Shown one piece after another: positions 1 to 9,450 of a stretch of DNA of 64,000 nt. The notes beneath the pieces were generated by a model. That model made no database searches and was not told the DNA's origin. It saw only the letters and a list, made by a program, of their open reading frames with translations. The stretch comes from Comamonadaceae bacterium (GTDB taxonomy: Bacteria; Pseudomonadota; Gammaproteobacteria; Burkholderiales; Burkholderiaceae_C). The translations under genes were made by a program, and so were the position numbers. Location of the stretch: the NCBI GenBank assembly GCA_004144865.1, contig SEAY01000003.1, positions 27,528 through 91,527 of the forward strand. Reading direction: 5' to 3'. Positions within the stretch are counted from its first letter, which is position 1. Every line of letters starts with the position of its first letter.

Positions 1-1500
1 ATGGATCCGATGACGGGCGCCGTGAAGGCGTGGGTGGGCAGCCGCGACTACGCCGACGACAAGTTCGACCACGTGCAGCAGGCGCGCCGCCAGCCGGGCT
101 CCACCTTCAAGCCGTTCGTGTACGGCGCGGCCTTCCAGATGGGCATTCCCGCCAACGAGACCTTGATGGACGCGCCCGTGTCCATCCAGATCGACAAGAA
201 CAAGTTCTGGCGCCCGACCGACGTGGGCGACGGGCCCACCGGCCAGCCCATGACGCTGCGCGACGGCCTCGCGCGCTCCAAGAACACGATCACCGCGCAG
301 CTGATGATGCGCGTCGGCCCCTCGTCGGTGGCGCGCCTCGCCCGCGCGATGGGCGTGCGCGACAGCAAGCTGGAGGAAGTGCCCTCGCTCGCGCTGGGCA
401 CCAGCCCCGTCACGCTGAAGGAGATGGTCACGGCTTTCGGCACCATCGCCAACGGCGGCAGCTACATGGAGCCGCAGATCGTGACCGCCGTGGAAGACCG
501 CAGCGGCCGCGCCCTGCAGGCCTTCTCCGGCCCGATGCCGGAAAGCGCGCTGTCCTCGGACGCCGCGGCCACGTTGCTCGATGTGTTGCGCGGCACGGTG
601 GACGGAGGCACCGCCGCCGGCCTGAAGCCGCGTTTCGGCCTGAGCGGCGACCTGGCCGGCAAGACCGGCACGACCCAGGACAACACCGACGGCTGGTTCA
701 TCCTGATGCACCCGCGCCTCGTCGCCGGCGCCTGGATGGGCTTCAACGACAACCGCGTGCGCATGCGCAGCGAATACTGGGGGCAGGGCGGCCACAACGC
801 GCTGTTCGTGGTGGGCGACTTCATGCAGCAATCGACCAAGGCCGGCCTCGTGGACAGCAAGGCGACCTTCGCGGCGCCCCGGATGAAGGACATGGAGCAG
901 CCCTTGATGGACCGCATGGGCGACTGGTGGAACAGCGTGTTCAATACCGCCCCCGCGCCGCAAAGCGAGGCCGAAGTGGCCGCCGTGCCGGAAGTGCCGC
1001 TGCCGCAAGTGAACCTCGAGCCGCCCGTGCTGGAGCCGCCGCCGCGCACGCTGGGCGTGCCGCTACCGCCCACGGAGGCCGGTACCTTCCCCGTGCGGCC
1101 GGATGCGCCGGTGATCGTCGATGCCCCGCCCCAGCGCGTGCCCTCGTTCCCGCGTCCGCTGGAGGCCGCGCGTCCCGCCGATTCCATTCCCGGCACGCAG
1201 GTGTACCGCGCGCCGGAGGCCATGGCGCGCATGCCGGATCCGTCCACCCCGCCGGACGTGGTGCGCGCGCCCTCGCAGACGGCGCGCGTGGAACCGGCCG
1301 TGCGCAGCGAACCCGTGCCGCGCGCCGAACCGTCCGCCACCATGGGCGCGGCCCCCGCGCGTGCTTCCGTGCCGATCTACGACGCCAGCTCGGAGAGCGG
1401 CAGCACGTCGGCGTCCGACGGCAGCGCTTTCCCGTCCTCCGGCAGCAGCGCGCAGCCGGTGGGCGAGGCCACCGGCAGCGTGTCCGCGCCGGCGCAGTAG
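1..1500 (+). CDS. mrcA: class A penicillin-binding protein (PBP1A type), C-terminal part
   Basis: This is the transpeptidase half of a bifunctional peptidoglycan glycosyltransferase/DD-transpeptidase that acts in the periplasm, anchored to the inner membrane. The reading frame is open at the window edge, so the glycosyltransferase domain and true start lie upstream; the ATG at base 1 is only an internal Met. All three serine-acyltransferase motifs are present: SxxK as S34-T-F-K37, SxN as S93-K-N95, and K221-T-G. After about residue 310 the protein becomes a proline/alanine/serine-rich tail of roughly 190 residues, low in complexity and probably disordered. Such tails are common in betaproteobacterial PBP1A. 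A hairpin terminator follows the stop directly. PBP1A fits better than PBP1C because the tail has no recognisable C-terminal folded domain. Confidence 0.9.
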   Translation: MDPMTGAVKAWVGSRDYADDKFDHVQQARRQPGSTFKPFVYGAAFQMGIPANETLMDAPVSIQIDKNKFWRPTDVGDGPTGQPMTLRDGLARSKNTITAQLMMRVGPSSVARLARAMGVRDSKLEEVPSLALGTSPVTLKEMVTAFGTIANGGSYMEPQIVTAVEDRSGRALQAFSGPMPESALSSDAAATLLDVLRGTVDGGTAAGLKPRFGLSGDLAGKTGTTQDNTDGWFILMHPRLVAGAWMGFNDNRVRMRSEYWGQGGHNALFVVGDFMQQSTKAGLVDSKATFAAPRMKDMEQPLMDRMGDWWNSVFNTAPAPQSEAEVAAVPEVPLPQVNLEPPVLEPPPRTLGVPLPPTEAGTFPVRPDAPVIVDAPPQRVPSFPRPLEAARPADSIPGTQVYRAPEAMARMPDPSTPPDVVRAPSQTARVEPAVRSEPVPRAEPSATMGAAPARASVPIYDASSESGSTSASDGSAFPSSGSSAQPVGEATGSVSAPAQ

Positions 1501-1515
1501 GCGCGGCCTGCAAGG

Positions 1516-1544
1516 AAAAAGGGCCGGGATTCCCCGGCCCTTTG
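1516..1544 (+). terminator. Rho-independent terminator after the PBP gene
   Basis: An 11-bp GC-rich stem (AAAGGGCCGGG / CCCGGCCCTTT) with a 4-nt loop lies 16 bases after the PBP stop codon. The flanking A and T runs let it work in both directions, so it may also end the convergent CsbD-like gene. Confidence 0.7.
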
Positions 1545-1565
1545 CCTTTCTGGCGCGCGCCGCGG

Positions 1566-1781
1566 TCAGATGCGGCCGCCGCGGGTGTTGCGCCGATCCG
1601 CCTCGCGGCTGTCGCGGCGCACCACCTCCTTCGCGTCGCCCAGTCCCTTTTGCAGCTTGCCCTTGGTTTCGCGGGCCTGGCCGCGTGCCTGCAGGCTGGT
1701 GTCGCCGGTGAGCTTGCCCACCTGCTGCTTGACTTCGCCGGTGGCCTGGTTCGCCATGCCCTTGACCTGATGCTTGTTCAT
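1566..1781 (-). CDS. CsbD/YjbJ family stress protein
   Basis: A hydrophilic protein of 71 residues, rich in Lys, Gln, Gly and Ala, with the CsbD pattern: an early KG-MANQATGEVKQQVGKL stretch and a second KGKLQKGLGDAKE stretch. The family is induced by general or phosphate stress in many bacteria, but its molecular role is unknown. I placed the start at the Met preceded by AAGGAG five bases upstream; a Met 14 codons earlier has no ribosome site. It is convergent with the PBP gene and shares its terminator. The C-terminus is unusually Arg-rich. Confidence 0.75.
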   Translation of the reverse strand: MNKHQVKGMANQATGEVKQQVGKLTGDTSLQARGQARETKGKLQKGLGDAKEVVRRDSREADRRNTRGGRI

Positions 1782-1885
1782 GCGATCTCCTTGGATGTCG
1801 ATGCCTTGGATGTTGGGCCACACCGCGGGCGCGCCCAGCCGCCGCGCGCCCCAATGCGCGTGCTCCCGCTCCTACAGCAGAGGAC

Positions 1886-2230
1886 CTACTCGGTGGGTTC
1901 GCTGCGCTGGTTCCGCCACCAGGCCAGCAGCGCGCTGAAGTTGCCGTCGAATCCCTGCTTCAACAGCGCCTCGTAGCCGAAGGAGCAGACCGCCGCGCTG
2001 CTGAAGTCCAGCAGCGTCGTTCCGGCCGCCTGGGTGCAGGCATCGAAGATGGCCGCCAGGCAGGGGCGCGGCAGGCGCTCGTACTGCGCCAGGATGCCGG
2101 CGCGGTCGGCGAGCGGATCGGCGCCGGCCGCCGGCAGTTCGCAGGAGGGAGGCGGCTCCGAGGCCGCCGCCGCGGCGACCACCAATGCGGACGCGCCCGT
2201 CGCGAGGCAACGCAGGGTTCGTGCAGGCAT
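1886..2230 (-). CDS. small exported protein of unknown function
   Basis: A protein of 114 residues that I do not recognise. The N-terminus (Arg, then a long Ala/Val/Leu stretch ending near residue 24 with AAS) looks like a Sec signal peptide. The mature part of about 90 residues contains four cysteines (in SCEL, RPCL, DACT and AVCS), enough for two disulfides in the periplasm. A good AAGGAG lies six bases before the ATG. It stands alone between the CsbD-like gene and fnr, with 110 bases upstream in which I see no further feature. Confidence 0.6.
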   Translation of the reverse strand: MPARTLRCLATGASALVVAAAAASEPPPSCELPAAGADPLADRAGILAQYERLPRPCLAAIFDACTQAAGTTLLDFSSAAVCSFGYEALLKQGFDGNFSALLAWWRNQRSEPTE

Positions 2231-2340
2231 CGGCTTCTCCTTGCGCCGTCTTCCGGCTGCGGGCTAGGATCCTCCGGCCGCGCCAGGGCGCCATCAGCCG
2301 ATGGCGACGCGCGGAGTCGGCGCGGAGCCAGTGCCGGATG

Positions 2341-3120
2341 CTAAAACGTGCTGCCCGGCTGCTGCGAGAGCAGGGCGCGCAGGCGCTCGACGTCGCGGAT
2401 GCGCACGTGGCGCTGCTGCACCTCGATCAACCCGTCCTCCGCGAAGCGCGAGAAGGTCCGGCTGACGGTCTCCAGCTTCAGGCCGAGGTAGCTGCCGATC
2501 TCCTGGCGCGTCATGCGCAGCACCAGTTCCGAGCGGGAGAAGCCGCGCGCCTGGAGGCGCTGCACGAGGTTGAGCAGGAAAGCGGCGAGCCGCTCCTCGG
2601 CGCGCATCGTCCCCAGCAGCAGCATCACGCCGTGCTCGCGCACGATCTCGCGGCTCATGATGCGATGCAGGTGGTGCTGCAGCGCCCCGACCTCGCGCGA
2701 CAGCTCGCCGATGCGGTCGAACGGCAGCACGCAGACTTCCGAGTCCTCCAGCGCCACCGCGTCGCAGGTGTGCTGGTCGTTGACGATGCCGTCGAGGCCG
2801 ACGATCTCGCCGGCCATCTGGAAGCCGGTCACCTGGTCGCGGCCGTCCTCCGCCGTCACGCAGGTCTTGAACACCCCGGTGCGGATGGCATACAGCGCGT
2901 GGAACTGCTCGCCGTTGCGAAAGAGGGCTGTCTTGCGCCGCACCTTGCGGCGCGTGGTGACCATCTGGTCGATGCGCGCCATCTCGTCGTCGTTCAGGCC
3001 GATCGGGAAGCACAGCTCCCGCAGGTTGCAGTTGGAGCAGGCGACCTTGGCGCCCTCCCGGTTCAGCGGGGCAAAGGATTCGTCGTTCGTTTCGTTCATC
3101 TCGGGGTGTCCCTCTGACAT
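2341..3120 (-). CDS. fnr: FNR-type oxygen-sensing transcriptional regulator
   Basis: A 259-residue Crp/Fnr family regulator. The N-terminus carries Cys28, Cys31 and Cys37 and there is a fourth at Cys119, the spacing that binds the oxygen-labile [4Fe-4S] cluster of E. coli FNR. The cyclic-nucleotide-binding-like fold follows, then a helix-turn-helix near residues 204-228 whose recognition helix has E217-x-x-S220-R221, the FNR signature for TTGAT half-sites. It should switch genes on or off at low oxygen. The first ATG has no clear ribosome site; Met8, preceded by AGAGGGA, may be the real start. It is divergent from hemN across an intergenic region containing an FNR box, so it probably regulates hemN and perhaps itself. 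Confidence 0.93.
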   Translation of the reverse strand: MSEGHPEMNETNDESFAPLNREGAKVACSNCNLRELCFPIGLNDDEMARIDQMVTTRRKVRRKTALFRNGEQFHALYAIRTGVFKTCVTAEDGRDQVTGFQMAGEIVGLDGIVNDQHTCDAVALEDSEVCVLPFDRIGELSREVGALQHHLHRIMSREIVREHGVMLLLGTMRAEERLAAFLLNLVQRLQARGFSRSELVLRMTRQEIGSYLGLKLETVSRTFSRFAEDGLIEVQQRHVRIRDVERLRALLSQQPGSTF

Positions 3121-3154
3121 GGGTCAAATTGTCCCGGCGACCCCCGGCCGCCGG

Positions 3155-3168
3155 TTGACGCAAATCAA
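3155..3168. promoter_or_regulatory. FNR box upstream of hemN
   Basis: TTGACGCAAATCAA matches the consensus TTGAT-N4-ATCAA with one mismatch. It lies 49 bases before the hemN start and within the fnr/hemN divergent promoter region, the usual arrangement for anaerobic activation of hemN. Confidence 0.8.
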
Positions 3169-3217
3169 CCGGGACGGCCTTCCCGCCGGGCACAGTAAGG
3201 CCTCGCAGGAAACGAAC

Positions 3218-4603
3218 ATGACCTCACCGATCTCCCCCGAGCTGCTGCGCAAGTACGACGTGCCCGGACCGCGCTACACCTCCTATCCCACGGCCGACCG
3301 CTTTGTCGAGGCCTTCGGGGCGGGCGATTACGGCCAGGCGCTGGCCCAGCGCCGCGACGGGCCGGCCGCGATGTCCACGCCGCTGTCGCTGTACGTGCAC
3401 ATCCCGTTCTGCGAGTCGCTGTGCTACTACTGCGCCTGCAACAAGATCATCACCAAGCAGAAGAACCGCGCCGCGACCTACCTGCGCTACCTGAGCCGCG
3501 AGGTGGAGCTGCACACCGAGGTGCTGGGCCCCAACCAGCCGGTGAGCCAGCTGCACCTGGGCGGCGGCACGCCCACCTTCCTGTCCGACGACGAACTGCG
3601 CCAGCTGATGCAGATGCTGCGCCGCAACTTCGCCATTGCGCCCGGCGCCGAATGCTCCATCGAGATCGACCCGCGCACCGTCACGGGCGAGCGGCTGCAG
3701 GTGCTGTACGAGCTGGGCTTCAACCGCATCAGCTTCGGCGTGCAGGACTTCGACCCCGACGTGCAGAAGGCCGTGCACCGCGTGCAGCCCTACGAGCAGG
3801 TGGCCGCCCTCATGGAGGACTCCCGCCGCATCGGCTTCGACTCGGTCAACGTCGACCTGATCTACGGCCTGCCGCGGCAGACGCCGGAATCCTTCGCCCG
3901 CACGCTGTCGCAGGTGTCCACGCTGCGCCCCGACCGCATCGCGCTGTATGCCTACGCGCACCTGCCGGAGCGCTTCAAGCCGCAACGCCGCATCCTCACG
4001 GCCGAACTCCCCGGCGGCAGCGCCAAGATCTCCATGCTGTCGCAGGCGCTGGCCGCCTTCATCAGCGCGGGCTACGTCTACATCGGCATGGACCACTTCG
4101 CGCTGCCGGGCGATGCGCTCGCGGTGGCCAAGCGCCAGGGCCGGCTGCACCGCAACTTCCAGGGCTACAGCACGCAGGCCGACTGCGACCTGATCGGGCT
4201 GGGCGTGTCGGCGATCGGCAAGGTGGGCGCCACCTACAGCCAGAACGCCAAGACGATGGAGGAGTACTGCGACGACCTCGACCAGGGCCGCCTGCCGGTG
4301 ACGCGCGGCCTGGCGCTGTCGCGCGACGACCTCGCCCGCCGCGCCGTGATCATGGCGCTCATGTGCCAGGGGCAGGTGGTGTTCGAGTCGATCGAGCTGG
4401 CCTGGCTGCTGGACTTCAAGTCCTACTTCGCCGCGGAGATGGAGCAGATGAAGGAACTGCAGGAGCAGGGCATGGTGGTGGTGGACGGCACCGGCATCCA
4501 GGTCACGGCGCAGGGCTGGTTCTTCGTGCGCGCCGTCGCCATGCAGTTCGACAAGTACCTGCAGGCCGACCGCAACCGCGCCCGCTTCTCCCGGATCATC
4601 TGA
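3218..4603 (+). CDS. hemN: oxygen-independent coproporphyrinogen III oxidase
   Basis: A 461-residue radical-SAM enzyme that decarboxylates coproporphyrinogen III to protoporphyrinogen IX without oxygen in haem synthesis; cytoplasmic. The radical-SAM cysteines are Cys65, Cys69 and Cys72 (CxxxCxxC), with the extra Cys74 typical of true HemN. That, and a length matching E. coli HemN, separates it from HemW-like paralogues. The start at the ATG after AGGAAACGAAC gives the typical N-terminus with a PGPRYTSYPTA motif near residue 16. A 4.6-kb membrane-protein gene begins one base after its stop and is probably cotranscribed. Low-oxygen control by FNR is supported by the box 49 bases upstream. Confidence 0.95.
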   Translation: MTSPISPELLRKYDVPGPRYTSYPTADRFVEAFGAGDYGQALAQRRDGPAAMSTPLSLYVHIPFCESLCYYCACNKIITKQKNRAATYLRYLSREVELHTEVLGPNQPVSQLHLGGGTPTFLSDDELRQLMQMLRRNFAIAPGAECSIEIDPRTVTGERLQVLYELGFNRISFGVQDFDPDVQKAVHRVQPYEQVAALMEDSRRIGFDSVNVDLIYGLPRQTPESFARTLSQVSTLRPDRIALYAYAHLPERFKPQRRILTAELPGGSAKISMLSQALAAFISAGYVYIGMDHFALPGDALAVAKRQGRLHRNFQGYSTQADCDLIGLGVSAIGKVGATYSQNAKTMEEYCDDLDQGRLPVTRGLALSRDDLARRAVIMALMCQGQVVFESIELAWLLDFKSYFAAEMEQMKELQEQGMVVVDGTGIQVTAQGWFFVRAVAMQFDKYLQADRNRARFSRII

Positions 4604-4604
4604 A

Positions 4605-5276
4605 ATGAACCTCGCGCTCGCCGGCACCGCCTTCCTGATGGGACTGGCGGGCGGTCCGCACTGCATCGCGATGTGCGGCGCCGCCTGCGGCGGCGTCGTG
4701 CGCGGCTCCGGGGTGCCGAAGCCCCGTGGCATGTGGACCTTCCAGGGCGGGCGCCTGCTGGGATATTCGATCGCGGGTGGCGCGGCGGGGCTGGCGGTGC
4801 AGAGCTTCGCATGGCTGTCGCAGAACACCGCGGCCCTGCGGCCGGCGTGGACGCTGTTCCACCTGGCCGTGATGGCGTGGGGCCTCATGATGCTCGCGCA
4901 GGCGCGGCAACCCGCCTGGGTGGAAGTCACCGGGCGCAGGATCTGGTCGCGCGTGCGGCCGCTCACGCAGCGACGTGGCGGCCTGGTGGCCACCGGGGCG
5001 CTCTGGTCCTTCATGCCCTGCGGGCTTCTGTATTCGGCGCTGCTGGTGTCCTCGCTGTCCGGTGGCGCGCTCGAAGGCGCGGCCAGCATGGCGCTGTTCG
5101 CCATCGGCAGCGGCATCTCGCTGGGGCTGGCCCCCGCCGTGTTCGACAGGCTGCAGGCGCTGGGCAACCGCCTGCGCAAGGACTGGGGCACGCGCATCGC
5201 TGGCCTGCTGCTGGCCGCCACGGCCATCTGGGCGCTGTGGATGGACCTGGCGCCGCGCATCGCGGAGTGGTGCTGA
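4605..5276 (+). CDS. TauE/DsbD_2-like polytopic membrane protein
   Basis: A 223-residue integral membrane protein with about six hydrophobic segments. The first contains the pattern GPHCIAMCGA, a Cys pair on a helix (Cys19 and Cys23) typical of the sulfite exporter TauE/SafE-like or DsbD_2 (UreH-like) families. Related genes often sit beside cytochrome cbb3 oxidase assembly genes, hemN and fnr in betaproteobacteria, which suggests a role in metal or thiol-redox handling for low-oxygen respiration. That is inference; the substrate is not visible. It starts one base after the hemN stop, with no separate promoter apparent. Confidence 0.75.
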   Translation: MNLALAGTAFLMGLAGGPHCIAMCGAACGGVVRGSGVPKPRGMWTFQGGRLLGYSIAGGAAGLAVQSFAWLSQNTAALRPAWTLFHLAVMAWGLMMLAQARQPAWVEVTGRRIWSRVRPLTQRRGGLVATGALWSFMPCGLLYSALLVSSLSGGALEGAASMALFAIGSGISLGLAPAVFDRLQALGNRLRKDWGTRIAGLLLAATAIWALWMDLAPRIAEWC

Positions 5277-5305
5277 CGGCGTGAGGGGCCAAGGCCCGGG
5301 AAGCG

Positions 5306-5334
5306 CTGGATTCCCGCCTCCGCGGGAATGACGG
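5306..5334. repeat. dispersed palindromic repeat, family A copy 1
   Basis: A hairpin built on ATTCCCGC-ctc-GCGGGAAT followed by GACGG, located after the TauE-like gene. The same core recurs near 8269, 44410 and 46824, so it is a dispersed intergenic element rather than a local terminator. Confidence 0.75.
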
Positions 5335-5417
5335 AGGGGGCGCGCCGAGTCGACTCCGGCGGCGCCCCTAGAATCGCTCCAGAAAACATTCCAATCGCTT
5401 CGAGGAGGGAGACTCAC

Positions 5418-5858
5418 ATGCGTACGCCCCTGAAAACGGCGGCCAGCTTCGCGCTGCTCGCCATGCTGGCCGGATGCGCCATCCAGCAGACCGTCAAGCC
5501 CGTCGAGGGCATCCAAGGCCGCGAGATCTGCATCATCGACAACCCCGCGGTGCGTCCGGGGTTCGTGGAAGCCTACAAGCGCTCCCTGGCGGCCAAGGGC
5601 TACGCGGTGCGCCAGCTGCCGGCGACCGCCGCCATCACCCAGTGCGCGGTCACGTCCACGTACACGGCCAAGTGGCGGTGGGACATGGCGATGTACATGT
5701 CCTATGCGGTCCTCAAGGTCTATCACCAGGGCAAGCCCACGGGCGAAGCCGTCTACGACTCGCAGCGCGGCGGGGCCAACCCGAACAAGTTCATCGACGC
5801 CGACCGCAAGGTCGGGGAACTGGTGGACCAGCTGTTCCCGGGCGGCGCGGGGATTTGA
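5418..5858 (+). CDS. small lipoprotein (resembles Sbal_3080 family)
   Basis: A 146-residue protein with a lipoprotein signal: charged start, hydrophobic core and the lipobox L-A-G-C at residues 17-20, so it should be lipidated in the periplasm. The mature part has a C-I-I-D-N-P-A-V-R segment, then an F..AY...L...GY pattern that recalls the Sbal_3080-type lipoprotein family, whose function is unknown. GAGGAGGGA lies nine bases before the ATG and fixes the start. The gene stands between a palindromic repeat and an isoprenylcysteine-methyltransferase-like gene, with no functional link that I can see. Confidence 0.7.
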   Translation: MRTPLKTAASFALLAMLAGCAIQQTVKPVEGIQGREICIIDNPAVRPGFVEAYKRSLAAKGYAVRQLPATAAITQCAVTSTYTAKWRWDMAMYMSYAVLKVYHQGKPTGEAVYDSQRGGANPNKFIDADRKVGELVDQLFPGGAGI

Positions 5859-5923
5859 ACAGCCCGCCGCGCCTCGCGAAGGAGTCGGGCGCGAGCCCAT
5901 GCGTGCCGCGCTATCCTCGGCGC

Positions 5924-6385
5924 ATGCATTCGCTCGAACTCCGCGTTCCTCCGCTCGCACTGGTCGTCGTCGCAGCAGCCCTGATGGCGTTGCTGGCGTG
6001 GCTTTTCCCGCGGCCCGCGCTCGTCTTTCCCGCTCCCTACGCACTGGGCGGCGCGCTCGTCGGGCTGGGCGCGGTCATCGCGATCGCGGGGGTGCTGGCA
6101 TTCCGCCGCGCCCACACCACGTTCAATCCGATGAAGCCCGGCTCGTCTTCCTCGGTCGTTTCCACCGGCGTCTACCGGCTCACGCGCAATCCCATGTACC
6201 TGGGCTTCCTGCTGGCGCTGGCCGGCTGGGGCGCGATGCTCGGCAACTTGCTGGGGCTGCTGCCGCTGGCGGCCTTCGTGGCCTGGATGAACCGCTTCCA
6301 GATCGCGCCCGAGGAGCGGGCGCTGCGCGAGAAGTTCGGTGCCGACTTCGAGGACTACATGCACCGCGTTCGCCGCTGGGTCTGA
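5924..6385 (+). CDS. isoprenylcysteine carboxyl methyltransferase-like membrane protein
   Basis: A 153-residue membrane protein of the ICMT/phospholipid methyltransferase family (PEMT-like). The diagnostic SAM-binding end is present: YRLTRNPMYLG at about residues 85-95, then a hydrophobic hairpin, then a PEERALREKFG...YMHRVRRWV tail. About four membrane segments are seen. Bacterial members methylate various small or lipid substrates and are hard to assign further. I took the ATG giving MHSLELRVPP; longer in-frame versions overlap the preceding lipoprotein gene. It is followed 17 bases later by a TSUP permease gene. Confidence 0.75.
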   Translation: MHSLELRVPPLALVVVAAALMALLAWLFPRPALVFPAPYALGGALVGLGAVIAIAGVLAFRRAHTTFNPMKPGSSSSVVSTGVYRLTRNPMYLGFLLALAGWGAMLGNLLGLLPLAAFVAWMNRFQIAPEERALREKFGADFEDYMHRVRRWV

Positions 6386-6402
6386 GCGGCACGGGCGCGG
6401 GC

Positions 6403-7125
6403 ATGGAGTACCTCCTCGTCCTTGCCCTCGGCCTCTTCGCCGGCACCCTCGGCGGCGTGGTGGGGACCGGATCCTCGCTCGTGCTCATGCCCGCGCTGGT
6501 GCTGCTGTTCGGCCCGCGCGAGGCGGTGCCCATCATGGCGATCGCGGCGCTGCTCGGCAACCTGGGGCGGGTGATCGCCTGGCGGCGGGAGATCCGCTGG
6601 CGCAGCGTCCTCGCGTACTGCGCCGGCGCGGTGCCGGCCGCCGCCCTCGGGGCGCGGCTGCTGTTCGCCATCCCGCCGGGCGTGGCGGAACTCGCCCTCG
6701 GCCTGTTCTTCCTTTCGCTGATCCCGCTGCGGCGCTGGCTGGCCCGGCGCTCGTTCACGCTGTCGGCCATCCACCTCGCCGTGCTGGGGGTGCCGCTCGG
6801 ACTGCTCACCGGACTGGTGGTCTCGACGGGTCCGCTCACCGTGCCGTTGTTCACCTTCCACGGCCTGGAGCGGGGTGCCCTGCTGGGAACGGAGGCTGCG
6901 GCTTCCATCGGCATGTACGGCGCCAAGGTCGGGACTTTCCAGGCGCTGGGAGCGCTGCCGTCCGCCGTGGTGGCCGAAGGCCTGATCGTGGGTCTCACGC
7001 TGATGGCGGGTTCCTTCATCGGCCGGGGCATCGTGCTCTCGCTCTCGCCGGGCGCCTACCGCACGCTGATCGACGGGCTGATGTTCTGTTCGGGGGGCAC
7101 GCTGCTGTGGGCGGCGCTGGCCTAG
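6403..7125 (+). CDS. TSUP family (TauE/SafE) anion permease
   Basis: A 240-residue membrane protein with seven to eight hydrophobic helices and the two glycine-rich repeats of the family: GLFAGTLGGVVGTGSSLV near the start and PLGLLTGLVVSTGP in the second half. TSUP proteins move sulfite, sulfonates or small organic anions across the inner membrane. Nothing in the neighbourhood indicates the substrate. It follows the methyltransferase-like gene closely and may be cotranscribed with it. Confidence 0.8.
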   Translation: MEYLLVLALGLFAGTLGGVVGTGSSLVLMPALVLLFGPREAVPIMAIAALLGNLGRVIAWRREIRWRSVLAYCAGAVPAAALGARLLFAIPPGVAELALGLFFLSLIPLRRWLARRSFTLSAIHLAVLGVPLGLLTGLVVSTGPLTVPLFTFHGLERGALLGTEAAASIGMYGAKVGTFQALGALPSAVVAEGLIVGLTLMAGSFIGRGIVLSLSPGAYRTLIDGLMFCSGGTLLWAALA

Positions 7126-7280
7126 CCGCTGCTGACGCGCCGCCACCTGACAAGGCGCTGACCCTGGAGCGACGTCCTGGCTCTGCGGCAGCGATACCAC
7201 ACACGATTCCACGGCGGTCCTACAGATTCACCCTGCGCGCGGCAGGAGGATGGCATCACCTCTACCATGGGAACACCTGC

Positions 7281-8252
7281 ATGCCTGAAGTGAAGTTCAA
7301 GGCCGCCCCGACCACCATGGATGCCGCGCGCAAGTCCGATCCGCCCAAGCCGCCGCTGGATGCGCGCCTCACCGAGCAGCGCAACCCGCGCAGCATGCGC
7401 ATCGACCAATTCTCCACGCTGGAGATCGTCGACCTGATCAACGCGGAGGACCGACTGGTCGCCGCCGCCGTGAGCGACGAGCGCGAGCCGATCGCGCGCG
7501 CCATCGACCTGGTGGTGGACTCCCTGCGGCGCGGCGGCCGCCTCATCTACGTGGGCGCCGGCACGTCCGGGCGCCTGGGCGTGCTCGATGCGTCCGAGAT
7601 GCCCCCCACCTATCGCACCGAGCCCGAGATGGTGCAGGGCGTGATGGCCGGCGGCTTCGAGGCGCTGCTGCGCGCGCAGGAAGGCGCCGAGGACCACCCG
7701 GAAGACGGCGCCCAGGCGATGGACGACCGCAGCGTCGACGCGCGCGATTTCGTGCTGGGCATCGCCGCCTCGGGCACCACGCCGTTCGTGCACGGCGCGC
7801 TGCGGCGCGCACGCGAACGCGGGGCCCGCACCGGTTTCCTGCTGTGCACCTATCCGTCGGAGGAACTGCTGCAGTCCCACGACGTGGTGATCGCGCCTCT
7901 GGTCGGCCCCGAGGTGGTCACGGGCTCCACCCGCATGAAGGCCGGCACGGCGACGAAGCTGGTGCTCAACACGATCAGCACCAGCGCGATGGTGAAGATG
8001 GGCAAGGTCTACGGGAACCTGATGGTGGACCTGCAGGTCACCTGCCAGAAGCTGCAGGACCGCGGCGAGCGCATCCTGATGGACACGCTGGGCCTGCAAC
8101 GCGAGGAAGCCGAACGCATGCTCGATGCGGCCGGCGGGCACGTGAAGACCGCCATCGTCATGGCGCGCCTCGGCGTGGATGCGCAGGAGGCACGGCGCCG
8201 GCTGGAAGAGAAGGGCGGCGCGATCGCGGGGCTGGTGGGGAAGCCGCGATAG
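7281..8252 (+). CDS. murQ: N-acetylmuramic acid 6-phosphate etherase
   Basis: A 323-residue cytoplasmic enzyme that cleaves the lactyl ether of MurNAc 6-phosphate to GlcNAc 6-phosphate and D-lactate in cell-wall recycling. The family signatures are clear: TEQRNPRSMRID near residues 31-42, the SIS-domain phosphosugar loop YVGAGTSGRLGVLDASE near residues 91-107, and the late TGSTRMKAGTATKLVLN motif. A roughly 25-residue Pro/Lys-rich extension precedes the usual start, so translation could begin at a later codon; no strong ribosome site is seen at the ATG used. The 155 bases upstream show no clear promoter. No anmK or other recycling gene is adjacent. Confidence 0.92.
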   Translation: MPEVKFKAAPTTMDAARKSDPPKPPLDARLTEQRNPRSMRIDQFSTLEIVDLINAEDRLVAAAVSDEREPIARAIDLVVDSLRRGGRLIYVGAGTSGRLGVLDASEMPPTYRTEPEMVQGVMAGGFEALLRAQEGAEDHPEDGAQAMDDRSVDARDFVLGIAASGTTPFVHGALRRARERGARTGFLLCTYPSEELLQSHDVVIAPLVGPEVVTGSTRMKAGTATKLVLNTISTSAMVKMGKVYGNLMVDLQVTCQKLQDRGERILMDTLGLQREEAERMLDAAGGHVKTAIVMARLGVDAQEARRRLEEKGGAIAGLVGKPR

Positions 8253-8268
8253 TTCCGTCGTTCCCGTC

Positions 8269-8305
8269 CGTCATTCCCGCGCAGGCGGGAATCCAGGGCG
8301 TCCAG
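8269..8305. repeat. dispersed palindromic repeat, family A copy 2
   Basis: CGTCATTCCCGCGCAGGCGG followed by GAATCCAGGGCG, in the 70-base gap between the convergent murQ and aldo/keto reductase genes. It can form a hairpin and may help terminate both. Confidence 0.8.
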
Positions 8306-8322
8306 TAGCCAGGCGGCGGCTG

Positions 8323-9450
<1,128 letters not shown>

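Noticed and set aside
3224..5389. Long minus-strand open frame (721 codons) opposite hemN and the TauE-like gene
   Set aside because: Low-complexity His/Arg/Ala/Val translation typical of the antisense of high-GC genes; hemN on the other strand has all its motifs.
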